From NCBI GenBank assembly GCA_035235625.1, contig CP141150.1, positions 29,156,756 to 29,220,755 of the forward strand: a stretch of 64,000 nucleotides of DNA, given 5' to 3'. A program made the translations under genes and the position numbers. Below are positions 41,588 to 56,500 of this stretch, piece after piece. How positions within the stretch are numbered: position 1 is the stretch's first letter; each line of letters opens with the position of its first letter. This DNA comes from Saururus chinensis. Lineage: Eukaryota; Streptophyta; Magnoliopsida; Piperales; Saururaceae. A model generated the notes under the pieces. It did no database searches and was not told where the DNA came from. It was given only the letters and a program-made list of their open reading frames with translations.

Positions 41588-44500
41588 ATGGCGGCACTAA
41601 ACGCCGCCGCCGGCGTCCGCCCGCTCATTCACCTCCGCCGCCGCCTTGGTCTTCCTGTGGGGCCCTCCAGTCCCCTCTGCCGCTGCCTCCCATTCCGCCG
41701 CTACTGCCTCCCTCAGGCCTCTCCCCGCAGCCCCTCGCCAGCACCAATCCAAGAAGGTGAACGATCACAGCTGTTTCTATGATAGAAAGCTCTGATTTTT
41801 GGGGAATTTATGAAGTCGTCCTTCAGATTTATAAAAATTATTAAATTTCAGAGAAGTTAGCCGGTGGCCGGACGGCTGGCCCGTCCTTATCTTCGGAGTT
41901 TTCCGTGGAGAATCCGGGTATCGTCGACGTGAACCCCCCTAGAGGAACCAGAGATTTTCCTCCGGAGGAGATGCGGCTCCGGAACTGGCTCTTCCGCCAC
42001 TTCAGAGAGGTAGATAACGTAAAGTAATTTTTTTGTTATATATTAACATACCTTCTTTGACAATAATGGGCGTATATATTTAATTTTCTGTAACAATTCG
42101 ACTTGTTGATGCTCATTTTGCCTGGCACCTTTGCCTACACTAATTTGGTGCCGTATGTGGGAAAAGCTTGACATCCACTCACTTAGCATGGTCGATGGGA
42201 TGCTATATGGAGCACGTACATATAGTGGCTTATGAAGTCTTGAAGTCTGGGTCGAGCCCCTCTAAGGAAGGGAAAAAGAGTGGAGAGTCTAGGGTTTAGA
42301 CTGTAGGTTAGAAAATGGATATTTTTGTTATTTAAGATTAAGATATTGTAATCTAATGGGAAATACTGCGGTTGCCCGGATCGAAATGTTTCTAAATATC
42401 CTTATTTGTGATGTTTCCTCACAGATAGCGTCTTACTTTAATTGAACATAGGTAAGGGTCATCTTTAGTAGATTTGGAATAAAAAAATAAGAGATATCAT
42501 TGAGTTAAAATAGGTTACTAGGTTCAATCCGTTATATAGAAAATTGTTTTTAACTAAAAGGAGGATTGTGGAGTTTCTACTTGTACTTGGTGGTGTGTAG
42601 CCTACTCCAGAAGATGGTGCGATATCTCTTTGCCTCTTAGTGTGGTAACTAGGGTTTCTTTGGTTGACAGTATTCGCCCTGTCAATCCTCCAGGACTCAG
42701 ATAACTAGATTTTCGCCCATGAACTATTTGTGTCAATGGATTCGGTTGATCCAAAACTTGAGATAAAGGGTGTAGTCTGGAAAACGATTCATAAGTGGTT
42801 GTTAATGGAGTTGAAATTACCAAATTCTGAGGAGTCAGTATCAATTTATGCCTGATCGCTCCACATGTAGTTCCTGGATACACAATGAAATTAATGGAGT
42901 TACCCCAACTGGGACATATTTGAGATGAAAATCCCTTTTCTAGTTTCTAGTTCCAATTTTTTGTGTAACCTTAGTTAATAATTGTTAATAATTGTTGAAA
43001 TGAGAACTGCCTAGGATTTCGATGAAAAAAATGAAATGATTTTTTATTATCTCAATTGAAATTGAAATAACGAACCTCCCGACACTTGGTAGTTACCCCC
43101 TTAATGATATGCGACACCAACTCTTAACCCTTGGTTAAATGCTGTGGTAATGCTAGATGGAAAGATTAGTAGTTATCTTTTATTTTAATTTAGGCTTATG
43201 CCTACATAAGATACTCTCTTTGACATGCAAACATGTTTTTATTGCTTTTTTGGATCATGTTGATTAAGTGGAATTTAATCTTGTTTTGGGAAGGTGTCTC
43301 ATTTGTTTGCATTTGAAGAGGTTGATTTCCCTGTGCTGGAATCGGAAGCTCTCTTTACAAGGAAAGCCGGTGAAGAGATTACTGAACAGGTTGATACATA
43401 TTCCAAGCGTGGCTTATTTGTTTTATTTGTTAAAAGTTTCTTGTTTTCTCATTATATTGCATTTGAAGCTTATATCGGTGGAGATGTTGTAATTTTTTTT
43501 ATTGATCACCTTTTCTAGTGTATATTGCTTATCAATGGCACTTGGATGTTATGAACATTGTTAAATATGATGTTTTTGGGATATTTATACTAGCTTCTTC
43601 ATTGGTTGGTTGCTTTTGATTTTTCCACCTTCTGTCTCTGTATGGGGGTGGGTGGTTAATGCATGATTCACAATCTATACTAATATAAAAGTGAAAAGGG
43701 GGTTGAAGATCTTTGCCAAAGTTCCTAGATCACCCCTAATATGCTATATTTTAGGACCCTAATACGTTATATTTTTTAGAATTTTGCAAGAGTATACTCT
43801 AGAGAATATTTTTGCCATAAAGTTTTCACCTTGTGTAAGAAAAAAATTTGGCAGATTTTCCATCGATGGGATAAGGTAGGATTCCTATTCCAACCCAGTT
43901 ATTGAAGATTCTAATTTAAACCTACTGATTGGAATAAGGACGACTCTCTTTTTTATTCTTTGTAATGGCAACATTTGACTAGATCTCAATTGTAGATCCA
44001 AATCTTTAATAAAAGATGCGAATTTCCAAATTGTAACAAAAATATGTATACTTGATAAAAGATGTAAATCTCTTGTGTTGATTTAAAACAAAGTTATTAA
44101 GTATTGTGTGAAACAATTGGACTCTTTATAACTATGACTAATAGAGGCCCAGTTTTCCTGGCATCTCTGCGTGCTGGGTACTTTTGAAAATTTAAAAATA
44201 AGTGCTTCGATTATTTTTCAGTTTTAACTTGCTCAATTGCTCTTGGCTTGGAATTTTTGAATGTCATAATTTAAAGCCTTCTTTTAATCTTAGAAACATA
44301 TAACAACTAAACCAAACTTAACTTAAAAGCATGAGGGGATGTACCCTACACATATGCTTTAACAGTACCTCTTCTTAGTGTTATTTTTTTGCTTGTGTTA
44401 TTAATAAAAACTCTCATTCCTAGTTAATTTTGTGTGTTTTCTTTGAATTTTGCCTAATCCTATCATTGTTTGTCTTTAGCTATACAGTTTTGAAGATAAA

Positions 44501-47500
44501 GGGGGTCGGCGAGTTGCTCTCAGGCCGGAACTCACTCCTTCACTTGCAAGGCTTGTTATTCAGAAGGGGTAATAACTGCTTTTTTATTTAGTTGCAGAAT
44601 ATATATATATATATGTCCTTAATTTGTACTGTTCTTTCTTTCTTTGATTTTTCTGTCGGCATCTGTTCAATTTGTATGATTGATGATTTAAAATACTGTT
44701 CTTTTTGCTGCCTAGCATCATTAGTTGAGTGTTGAATCTGCTAGGTCTCTCGTTGTAGACTTTCATGTTGAATACTATTACAGCTATAACATCTTACCTG
44801 TCATTCTTTGGTTTTTTTTTTTTAATATATATTTTGGTTTACATGTTTGCTTATTATGGAAGAATGATAAGAAGTCATAGTTATAATTTCCTTTAACTTC
44901 TTTTCAGAAAGTCTGTTTCCCTTCCCCTGAAATGGTTTGCCATTGGGCAATGTTGGCGATATGAGCGGACAACAAGAGGACGGCGCCGTGAGCATTATCA
45001 GTGGAACATGGATATCATTGGCATTTCTGGAGTTGCAGTATGTTTGAATTGAAGTGTAAATATTACCACGCAACTAGAGTTATTGATGGGATTAGAGCAA
45101 GAAACTTCTTTTAGGATGGGAGCTTGAATTTCACTATATTAAAGAAGTGTGGATCTAGATTCACAAAAACAAATGGTTTGAAAATGAGGAGGATTGGCAA
45201 AGCATATGAGGGATAGAATATTAACTTTTTGTTAAGATAGATGGGGTGGTGTGTGGCAGGAGAATTTGGTGCAACACAAAATTTTGAGACCATAATTTGC
45301 GCAAAGATTAAAAATTATATGTGCAAACATATGGAAAAAAATTAGACCGAAATTTATAGCCTCTAAAAGTTAAGGGCGGCCATTACCTCCCCCTGATTTT
45401 GTTGATGTGTCTGTTATGAGTCGAAGCATTTGTTTATTTGGTAGCTTTTGGCGCACAATATATGTTCTTGGGAAAGTGAATGTACTGGGTAAAATGTTAT
45501 AAAGGTTAAGAAAATCTGCTATGAAATGATTATGTTTGTTTCAAACTCCAGTTGTGCAAATTTCCTATTTGTATATGCATTCTAGTTTGCTTTATCTCAA
45601 TTATGAAATGACCTGTGAAGTTATGACAACATCCTGGAATGTGTTTATGATCTTAATGACTTACTAGATACTATAAACATTCTGAAAAAAATCTAGGCTA
45701 TAACTATAATTGTGGATCTCATAGATAAATTGATTAATCTGATGCATAGCATAGTTCCAGAAGTGGACAGCTATCATCAGAGAATACGGATTCTTGAAAT
45801 GCTATTTCTTATTTTATCAAATGTTAATTTTATACAAATTCCATGAGACAGATGTTTTTTTCTGTTCACTGTACGTTTTGCTTTTACCTAGTTATTAGTT
45901 TCTTATAGTGCCATGGTCTCAACTTATCTTTTTGTTTCCAAATGGCAGGCGGAAGCAGAACTTATTTTTTCAATTGTAACCTTATTTATGCGGTTGGGAC
46001 TGACAGCATCAGATGTTGGATTCAGAGTTTCCAGTAGAAAGGTTTACATTCTAAGCGGCTCTCCTTTATGATGTCAAAATGGTGGCAGTAAGAGGTTCAA
46101 CTTTGTTTTTCTCGCTTTTTTTTTCACTTCCACCTTTTTTTAACTAATAAAATTTTGATATTAACTTGTTATATTGAGATGAGTGCATCATGAGTAGTTT
46201 GCAATTATGAACTTTTTTAGCCAGTATTTTCGAATATTTTGGTGTATGACAATAAGCATGATCTTTTTTAAGGGACATTTGCAAGAGGACTATAATGCCC
46301 TTTTTGTTTTTTCCCCTCATATTGACAATTTGTTTATGTAATTCTGTCATTATGTGCTCCAGAGATGGAACTGGTTAATTCATGACAAAGTTTACTCGGT
46401 GTTTGCATTTTCTTTTGGCACAATTTTGCACTTGGGATTTATTTGGGCCCGAATTGTGCAAAAATTGGGTTTTGCTAGAGACTTCATTTCGTAATTAGCT
46501 GACTTTCCTTCCTTCATGTTACCCAAAAAAAGGGGATCCAGACCCTCAATGCCAAAATCACTGCTATATACATGCACATTTAGGTGCAATTCTGCACATG
46601 ATTTTACTCTGGGACAGATATTGTGCAAAAAATGTATTTTGCAAATGTGTTAATTTTTAATGAGCTGATTTCCTCGGTTCATATTATTGGGAAATCGGTG
46701 GTCCTTGTTCTTTTTATATGATTGTTAGTTAACATGCAACCTGTGGGTTTTAGCTATTCGGGAAGTAACTATTTATATAAGCAAACGTTGACATTGGAAT
46801 GTAGCCTTGTAGTTCTGCTTACTTGAAAAGCAAAATGGTTACTGACCAGGTAATTATTTTGCAGTCAACAAGTGATCTGGGCAGGTGTAGGATGGGGTAG
46901 ATTTTACTGTATATTGTATAAAAGGGTTTAGGAAACTTGGTATTGGTTGATATTGCAGATACTCTGGGTTTAGAGAGACTGTTGGGTTTGTGATGATATG
47001 AAGAAGAGAGATAAATTTTTATGGAGGGAAGTGTCAGAACTGATAAAGTTGTAGGGTTGGTCAGAACAGTACATGACTGGTCTGTTCAATGGAAGGGAGT
47101 TATTCTATGGTTTCGTGCTGCTGAAAGTGAAATTCAAGAGTTGGTTTGGGGATAACTCTAATGGTTGGTAGATTTAGCTAATAAAAAGGAGATTTGGGTT
47201 TAGATGTTGGGAAACAGTAGTAAATATTATGAGAACAGAATTGAAGAATGAGAAGGTAGCATGAAGGCGAACTGGAGTTGGCTCCTAGAAGATGTTGACT
47301 ACATTTTTTTACAGTTAAAGTGACTCTTAGATAAGCTAATTACTGACAACAATGAGATTCCCTAATTTTATTTCTGCTATAAATTAACTATTTCTAGCAT
47401 AGCTCATAATGATTTAATTTGTGACCTTGCCAGTTATTAAAATTTTCATTATTATATTGAAAACATGTTTTGTGTTTCAAGAGACATTGTATTGATTCTG

Positions 47501-50500
47501 ATTAGTCATTTCACACGGCGTCAAAAAAGAATTTGGATGCTACATGCTTATTTGTTGATTATGAGAGCTTGGCTTCTGTTATAGGTTTTACAAGCTGTTC
47601 TACAATGTTATTCCATACCAGAAAGTTTGTTCAGTCAAGTTTGCGTGATCATTGACAAGGTTAGTCTTGATCTAGTATTTTGTCATCATTATCGTCATCA
47701 TCACCACCACATTCAATTGTACCTTTTGGTTGAGTAACATAGATTCTGTTTTACTATTGTATAATAAAAACATTTTTAAATTAGTGATTAATGTTACTTC
47801 CCTCTTGCTAGCTTGCTCAGACCTCGTTGGCTATTATCTACCCTTGGGACTCTCAGTTATAAGTTGCTGATTGTATATTTCAGTGGCACGCTGAGAGAGT
47901 TTTGTGCTTTTGTATAAAAAATCTTAGACGGCTCTCCTTAGCTTTTATCTTGTTGGAGCTATCCTAGCTATATCTTTGTGATATGATGATTTAAAATTTA
48001 TTTTCTTCTCCCCTACCCACTTAATTATGTTTACGACAATAGTGTTTTTTTTCCTCAAATTTTCATTGATGTGCATAGTCAAGCCGTTTTTGTTGACCTA
48101 ATTGGCTTTATCTCCTAAGCTGAATTGTGCAGGAAGTAGTTGACAAATAGAAGCAGTCTTTATATTTTCTACTTTGAGTTATAGTCTTTTGTAAGTGTGA
48201 TTTTGTGGGGTAATTTATATATTTTATCTTATATTCTTACCAACCTCTGCTTTTGATGTGATGTGTTACCTATTTTGAGCAAAGATGGAGAAAATTCCAG
48301 TGGAAGATATTGAGAAAAGATTACAGTCTCTTGGGTTATCAGTTGAAGCAATCAAAGGTTTATTGCAAGTTCTGTCTTTCAAATCCCTCGATGAGCTTGA
48401 AGGTTGTTTTCTTAATCCTATTTAACTTCACATGTTATAGTACATAATGCTTCTCTTCGAACTATACTTAGAGAAATAATGTCCAACATTTATTCTTTTT
48501 GTACCTGAGCATAGGTAGTCTTTTTAAGTTATTATGTTGCTGGTGATTGTATAGTAATTTTTTCTGAAAATGCATGTCTGTGCTATGATACCGAATGTTA
48601 GTAAAAGTTAACAAGTGGTATTTAGTTATTTAGTTAGTGCTTAAGTTAGTTGCTTATGAATTTTTGTGTTTGCTTTTGGCCTATGGCTTATGGTGCTCTA
48701 TATATGCGATTGCTATGACTGCCCGAATGGAGGGAAGCAAGCATTTCCCTAATTCATTAGTTGTAGTTGCAGTTGAGGTGGGAGGTTCTCCTCAAAGTGA
48801 GCCAAATATTTTTTGGAATCCAAGTATCTAAAACAGGTCATATGCGTGAGGTGATCTGATGAATCAGTCTGTTGAAACAAATATTGATTTTCACACTATA
48901 TGCAAGGTCAATTCCTGGCTCATTTACAATGTTTGCACATATGTTTCAACTTTAGAGAAGGACCACTATTTTAATTGTAGTCATGAATTATAAGGCCTCA
49001 CACTTTGAAATGTAAGCTTTGATCACGCCCAAAGATGGTCATCCTTGGTGAGGATGCTGTTGCTTCGTTTTTATCATACAATGCAAATCTTTGATGTGGT
49101 TCAGGCTTGGGTAGAACAAGAAAAATACAATGAGGTTATTCTTCTGCTTGAGGCATTCATTGAAAATGTTTTTGAGGCATATGCTATGCTGCAGGAAACA
49201 CATGGTCTATATGGACGGGGTTGCTTGGTTCCGACCTTCTTGCTGAGTGGTGTAGCAGAGGTTTTCAATCTTGGCCTTGATCTCGGCAGTCAGCCAAAAA
49301 TAAGAGATCTCGGAGATGTCTCAAAGAGATTGAGAAAATGATCTCAATGATGAGGAAATTTTTATCTCATACTGTGTAGTATGCACAGCTTTATGGAAAT
49401 TTAATTCATTGCCAGACGGCTTTTGCCGAGATACGATAATTGTCTCAAACGAGACTCTTTCCATGCCATATTTCTTTGACCCTCTCTGAGAAGAGAGATC
49501 TTTTGCCAAGATTTTGAAAGCCATAGCATAACTTACCATCAGATGATTATTTATAGGAGCGGGACGATGATATCCTTGCTTGTTTCCCACACTTTGAACC
49601 TTAAGACAAGGTTCATCTTAATGGGAGTGGATTGTTATTATACTGGGCATAAATAAGTGGTCTATAGTTATTGATTGATTAAGTTTCTCATGAGTGTGTT
49701 TGCTTTTGGCTTATGGTGCCATCTATATGTGTTGGCTATGACTGCCCTAATGGAGGGAAGCTGTGACTACGATGAAGTTGCCAAAGCAAGGGGAGAAGAA
49801 GAGTAAATGAATTAAACTATACCTAATTCATTAACTGGGCTCAATTCTCTACAATTGAAAGTACGCATGTGCACATATGTAGGCTTTAGAAACCTTCTTC
49901 AAAGAGGGATAAGGTAACCGAAGGAAATAAATCATTTCCATTAATTGACGTTACATTAGAACTATACTAGGAAACCTAATAACTTGAGAAGCAAGCAACT
50001 GCAATTGGCAGCTGGTAAAGTAGATTGACAGTTAGTTGTTGGAATGGACCCACCCTAAATTTGGCCATAACAGAAGCAAGCATTTCCCTTATTCTCTAGT
50101 TGTAGTTGTAGGTTAGGAGGGAGGCTTCCCTAAGTGCGTTAATGTCCACCATCTCCACCGCTTCTGCCAGCCCTGTTACAGCCTTTGTCACAGCCTACAT
50201 CACCTGCTGTTTCTCCTCTTCCATTCATGCCCTTCCCTAATCCATCCAGTAAGCAATCTTCAGGAAAGGTGCTGCTTTCCCCTATATCTACCCTCAACAC
50301 TCTGCTCATTCCCTGCACTCATATGAGTCTGGTTGAATGCTCTATGTCAATTTGGAATTGTGGTACTTTGTAGACATGCTTATGAATGGGTTTGCAACAA
50401 GTAAATTTAGTAAAAAATGATCTGATCACATCGTTTATAGCCTGTGACACATAATTGTGTTATTTTATACCATGGCTATATTGATTTCATTGTTGTTTAT

Positions 50501-53500
50501 ACATGTGTAATTCTACTTCCTTTTAAGATTGGCATCCGTGATTATTAGAATTTAAAATCTTCTTTATTACCGAATTTTTTTTCTTCTTTTTTTTGGGGGG
50601 GTGCGGATGGGGGTGGGGGTGGGGGTGGGTGTTTGTTTTGGGTGGGGTGGGTTAAATATCATAGAACCTGGGGTAGAAAAATAGAACCTTGTCAAATTAC
50701 CTCATGTTTGTCTGAAAACTAGTAGTGCTTGCTTTTATCTTGAACTAGGTTAATGGCTCCTAAAACAATGTTGACTACTTTATAGCACTATCAAGTATCT
50801 GGTGGGTTGAATAGTTTTTCTGTGAAAATCAGCTGGAGTTTTATTATTTGTTTTTTTTTCTTTCAATTTTACATTGTTCTTGCTTGTTAATTATGATTTA
50901 TGAGTATGTGTCTCTTTGAAGATCCAATAAAGTTATGAGTGTGCAGAAAAAATTAATGCGAATTTCAACACTTCTATGATGTGCTTATGAATAGGTCATC
51001 CAGATGCTTTTGGATTTTAAAATGAAACACAAACTGCTGAAAGATGCACTATTTTTTGACTGATACTTGCGTTGGTTTCTAGCATTTACTTATAAGTTTA
51101 ATTGAAGAAAAGGAGACGCAATAAGGATGTGATGCAGTCTAAAAAGAGCATTTTTTATTAGTGGTAAAGCAAAGGAATTGAGTGGAGGGTTAAAGGGAGA
51201 AAAGCAGGTAAGGGGGCATGTATAGACCTGTTTGGATTTTAGTCAAAAGCCCTATGATAATAAAAAGAAGGGAAAATGGATGGGATCAATTATCCCATGC
51301 TCAATAGTTCTTGTTTTTAACAATCTAAGAAGGTTCCTGACTTTTGCTCTGCATCATTCCGTTACTTTTAATCTGATGTGGCAAGAATGGATTGGATGCT
51401 TTAATGATCTTTAAACATTAGGGTTGCCACTTACTATGAGAAAAATTGTAGGCGTTTGATTTATAGGCCTGAGGATTTTTTTTCTATTTGGAATGCTTAG
51501 GCCCAAACTTCTTATGACATTAAGAATTAGGGGAGAATTTTCAGCTACGAACGGCCTGCAAGTTTTAATTTTGCAATGCGTTCCGTGGACAGCTACAAAA
51601 GAAAAGTGCATTGTAAGTGAAAAAGTTGATTTCTGAATCTACCCTTCTTCACTCTCGCTCCTCTCCTGCGTTCCCATTTCCCCCTCCTGATCATCACCAC
51701 CTCCCTTGCTGAACATCACTGCCATCAAGCATCACCTCCAGCTCGTTGGTGGCACTTTCCTTTCAGAGGGTACCTTATCTTCTCCATGTTGGTACAACCA
51801 GTGTGTGCAGCTGTAGCTTTCCGCTCCCTGCGGTACCATTCACAACAGATCCTGTGTCCAATGCCTGTACTGCTTGTTCTCAGTTGATATTCCCATTATC
51901 TCGGTGCCCCAAATCTTCTTGTGTTTTTTTGTCTTCGCTCCACTTTAATGCTTCATGATCCTTGAGTTCCTTGCATTCCAGGAAGAGACACGGCCCCTGC
52001 TGCAGGTGCACAGGGTGTGGCCAAGAAGGGGGAAAGTGACATTGGGATGGTGGTGACTAGTAATCTAATGAACATATTATAATTCGTTCCGAACTTCATG
52101 ATTTACCAGTGGTGGATGTATTCCAGAATTAGCAAACTGTTGAAGAGTCTAAAGAGAGAGTATCCTACTCAAGTCAGAAACACTAAATTATGAGGGATTT
52201 CCTAATTTTTAGTGCTATCAATTATTACTTCCTCGCTGCTTATTTCCAACCAAAAATTAAAAAATTTGAAGCTTTGGTAAGATTTGAATCACCTTATGGA
52301 TCAGGGAAGTGGCAGCGTCAACTTGCTTGCATTGGTCGCAATCTGTTGTCACACACTCAACTCCTTCCCAGACCTCAGACCAAATTCAGGCCAGGGCAAT
52401 GATGGCAGTTGTGGCAGTGGTTGTGGGGATGGAGGTGTTGGTGGGGGAGCATGATTGCCGCTCATGTGCATGTTACTGAGTGGTGGATGCACAACACATG
52501 CGTGGAAGAAAGATGGCTGACCATGATGCTCGGCGGGGCAGCCGGTGAAAACAAGAGGATACTGTAGAAGGGGCAGTTTTGAAATCTAACTTTTTTTCAC
52601 TTAAAATAAATCCTTCTTTCTTAGATCGGACAGCCTATAGAATGCGCTGCAAGTTAAAAGCGTGCGGTGTGTTCGCAGCTGAAAATTCTCAAGAATTAGG
52701 TTTGTTGAAGTTGTCAGGTGCTGAAGAAGCCTGATAAAATACTGCTAACAGAAATTGCTCAAGCACCCCATCTTTGTTAGGTTTCACTGATTATTTCTCT
52801 TTCATCTTTACTGCCTGATTATACAAAGCCACAATAGTATTACCTATATGTAGGAAATTGATTGGTTCAGGAATTACTTTTAATGAATCGAGCAAAATAA
52901 TGTTGATAGGTAGCATCAGGTTAGTGGTGTAGATTGGAGCTACTAGAATTTCTCCAAGCCGTTAAGATTGAACAGATTATGACTTAGTTGATGAAAGTGG
53001 AGAAGGAATAAAGAATGAAGAATAAAACAAGGTTATAGAAATTTGTATTTTGCAGTGAAATATAGATGTCATTACTATGTAATATTCTAATAAGCCTTTA
53101 CGATTGAAGAAGTCATCTTATATCAGAAAGTATAATATTGCCCATGCTTGTTTCAGTCAGGAAAGTGCTCCAATATGCTGAAATAACAGTGGCCTTTCTG
53201 GTTATGTCTCCCACAGTTTTCTGATTCTTGATCCAGAATTCCAGTTGATAATTTTTTAGTTGCATTTGGTGGCCACTTGTCCTACAGGATGTGATTCACT
53301 TGCACATTTTTATGTTGAGCATCATTTTCATATATTAGATTTGTAATATCATTTGCTCTAGGCCTTTTCAGCTATTAAAAGAAAATATTAGCTTTAGGCC
53401 AAGCCAGCCTAAGTTGAGTTGGTTGGATCTCTTAATGCTGATGGAAAGGTCCCATAGTCAAATTCCTGTGGCATCTCGTGCGTGGAGCTGGGGTGTGTGC

Positions 53501-56500
53501 ACCTTTTCTATCAAACTAAAAGTCATTGCTTTAGTGTATAATTTATTTGGCAATGAATTTGTGTTATTCTCCTTTAAACTAAGTGCCACATCCTAAACAT
53601 TCTATGTATAGATGTGTGTATATCTATGTCAACTATAACATTTAGTTTCTATCTTATACATCTTGCCATGTGGATTGTTTGGAGAATTTAATGTCTTGAA
53701 TTTTAATGTGTGGATATGATTAAAGTTTTCAGTCAAACTGCACATTACTTTAATGATGTTGTTTATCATTAATGTTGTTCGGCCTTATCTAATCTGATGT
53801 GTTTGGTTTGCAGAACTAGTTGGAGTTGCAGGTGATGCTGTGGCTGATTTAAAGCAACTTTTTTTACTTGCTGAACAATACGGATACTCCCAATGGATTC
53901 AATTTGATGCATCTATTGTACGGGGACTTGCCTATTATACCGGGGTTGTTTTTGAGGTGAGATTTATTTACAGTGCTATCTCAACAGTAGATAGAAACAC
54001 CTTTTTACTTACTAGTAAAGCACCAATTTTCTTAGTGTAAAGTTTCAGGTTTAGGTTTTGGTCTCTAGGCCAATGTGCAATTCTGCCAGTTTCCCCATCA
54101 CCCATTGTTGTTATCATGTGTAGGTTTTAAAACTGAAGATTTGGGTATTGTTAAGACAACTTGTTATATATTTTCTTTCATTCATTTTTTTTCAAGCATA
54201 AAATTTCTGTTTACTGTGAGTTTCTATAGAAAGGCTGTGTCCATGATGAACTTAATTCCTATTTTATGCTGGGAGACTCTAATTGAAGGTTTTTGCTAGA
54301 TCCCCTTAAGCTTGCACATTTGGAGAAATCCGACTACAAGTAGTTGCCTTAAGTTCCTTATTTCGAGTTTGCTTTTTGTTTTGTCCAACTTTTCTGCCAG
54401 AACCTACTTTAGCTTGCTCAAAGATAAGCTGAAAGTGAGGTATAAGAAAAAATTGCCATTTACCACTTTTTGAGCATTATTTTCATTTGAGGTGAATTCA
54501 ATATCACGTAAGTGTTGTTTACGGACTTGCTTATAATACAAGATATTGATTATGAGGTATTATCAGGCCCGTCTCAGCTGTATAGAAAATGGTCTACTAT
54601 GCAAAACACCTATGCTCTTGTCATGTAGTCTTAGGTTTGATTCTTGGCACTGGGCCTGTATTATGATTCCAGTCTCTACGACATGAGCTTACTTTGGCTA
54701 TTCAGCTTTTATGAACTCTGCAATCCATGCACTTGTGTCAAGCGCCCTCTTGATTTGGTTTTCTTTTCCAAAACTGGGCGACGAACCAAATTAATCTCCT
54801 TTAAGCCTATATCTGATTCCAAATCATGTGCAATTCATGGGCCGCAACCAAATTGCTGTCTCTGCATGTTTTCAATTGCCAACTTGTTTTGGTTTTCTTT
54901 TCTTTTCCTTTCTTATTAGCATTATTGCCAGGGAAAAACCCTGACCATTTAATGATACAGTAAAATTTGTAACACAAAATGAACACAGCAATTGAATGAT
55001 TTGATTGAATGTTCAACTATTCATTATATAGAGGATTTGAACTTTTAATATTCTTGGCTTCAGTTAGGGGCATTTTTAGGGGCTTTTTGAGGAGGCCTGG
55101 AATATTGATTCACTGGGTCAAATATTTAGGTAAACTATGAAGAAAGTAATGGAAGAGGGAAAAGGTGCCAGTTTCTTCCCAGCCGTAATAAAAAAATAAG
55201 CTTGTCAAAATGGTCTAATAGTTGATATAAGATATGAAGCCCATACTAATTCTGAGATGGAAATCCTGGAAGTTTAAAATGACTGAAGCATTGTGATGGA
55301 GTAGAGAAATGAAGAACAGAAATAGTGGAGCAGGAACCAAATAGAGTAGTGAATCCAAACTGAGAAAATGGAAATGGAGAAGGAAGAGTAGTGTTTCTAT
55401 TGATTTTCTGGATGAACAGGGAATTACAAGCAAAAATGCCTTCAAATCCATGAAGGTTTACCCAGAAGTGAATTGACAGTCCTAGCCCAAATCCATGAGC
55501 AGCAGAGAAGAAATTTCTGAAAAAATATTACATTCAAATTCGAAATCTGATTCCTCTCTCCTAACTACTAATCCTCCCTGGAACTAACTGATTCTGACAC
55601 CCTGTAATTAACTGGTGGTCAGATTACAAATATTTAAAATGCCTTTTTGAAGGCTAGGACACAATTACCCCTAATGACCCTTAACCAGAAAACAGTGTAT
55701 TACTATGCTGAAAATATCTAAACAGGCTTTAGGCTGAGCCAGCTGTGCAAACGATGCAAAAGATGGATGTGCCCTTCTACATCACACTGCCCATTTGGAA
55801 TGGAAGATTATTCTTGATATCCTGGTGTTCTATTTTCCTCTCTCATGTTAGTATTTATAGGAAAAAAACTATGGTAATTAATTGATAGAGAGTGGCTAAC
55901 TGCCTTTTATGATTTTAGCAAATATCAATAAATAAGATGATTCGGAAAGTGAAGAAGTTTGTCCAATGTTCATTATTATGACACTACTTGAATGCTGTGA
56001 GTATTCCAGAGTCTTCAGAGAAGAGTCCAGTTGTCATAAAGTTAATTGACAGGACGAACGAATTTGGTTCATGATCTATGTATTGCACATGACTTGGAAT
56101 CAGATATAGACTGAAAGAAAGAGACTAATTAGATTCCTAGCCCAGTTCTGGATATTCGTGCCCAAATTCAGATTTGGACATTTTGAAAATTATCAGCAGT
56201 ATATATTCATGGGCTGATTGCAGGACATGTAAAATATGCAATAGAGAACTTATCAAATCTATCAAAATGGATGTAACCTATGAGATTCTGAATATCTGAT
56301 CATTATGGAAGTTCAAAGTTCTTTGCTTATATATTTTAGACATATCCAGCCCAGGAGCAAAACGAACTTAAAATCATTAACTAATAGCATGTTTGATAAC
56401 CACTTAACCCTGAAAATATAGCATGTTTGATAACCACTTAACCCTGAAAATAATGTGCTTGGGTGGGTGCTCAAGTGGTTAGTGTCTGATAGTCACAGAA

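Noticed and set aside
49045..49341. 98-codon frame in intron 8 of the histidyl-tRNA synthetase gene
   Set aside because: Looks mildly protein-like but I recognise no domain and it does not join to exons 8 or 9; kept out of the gene model.
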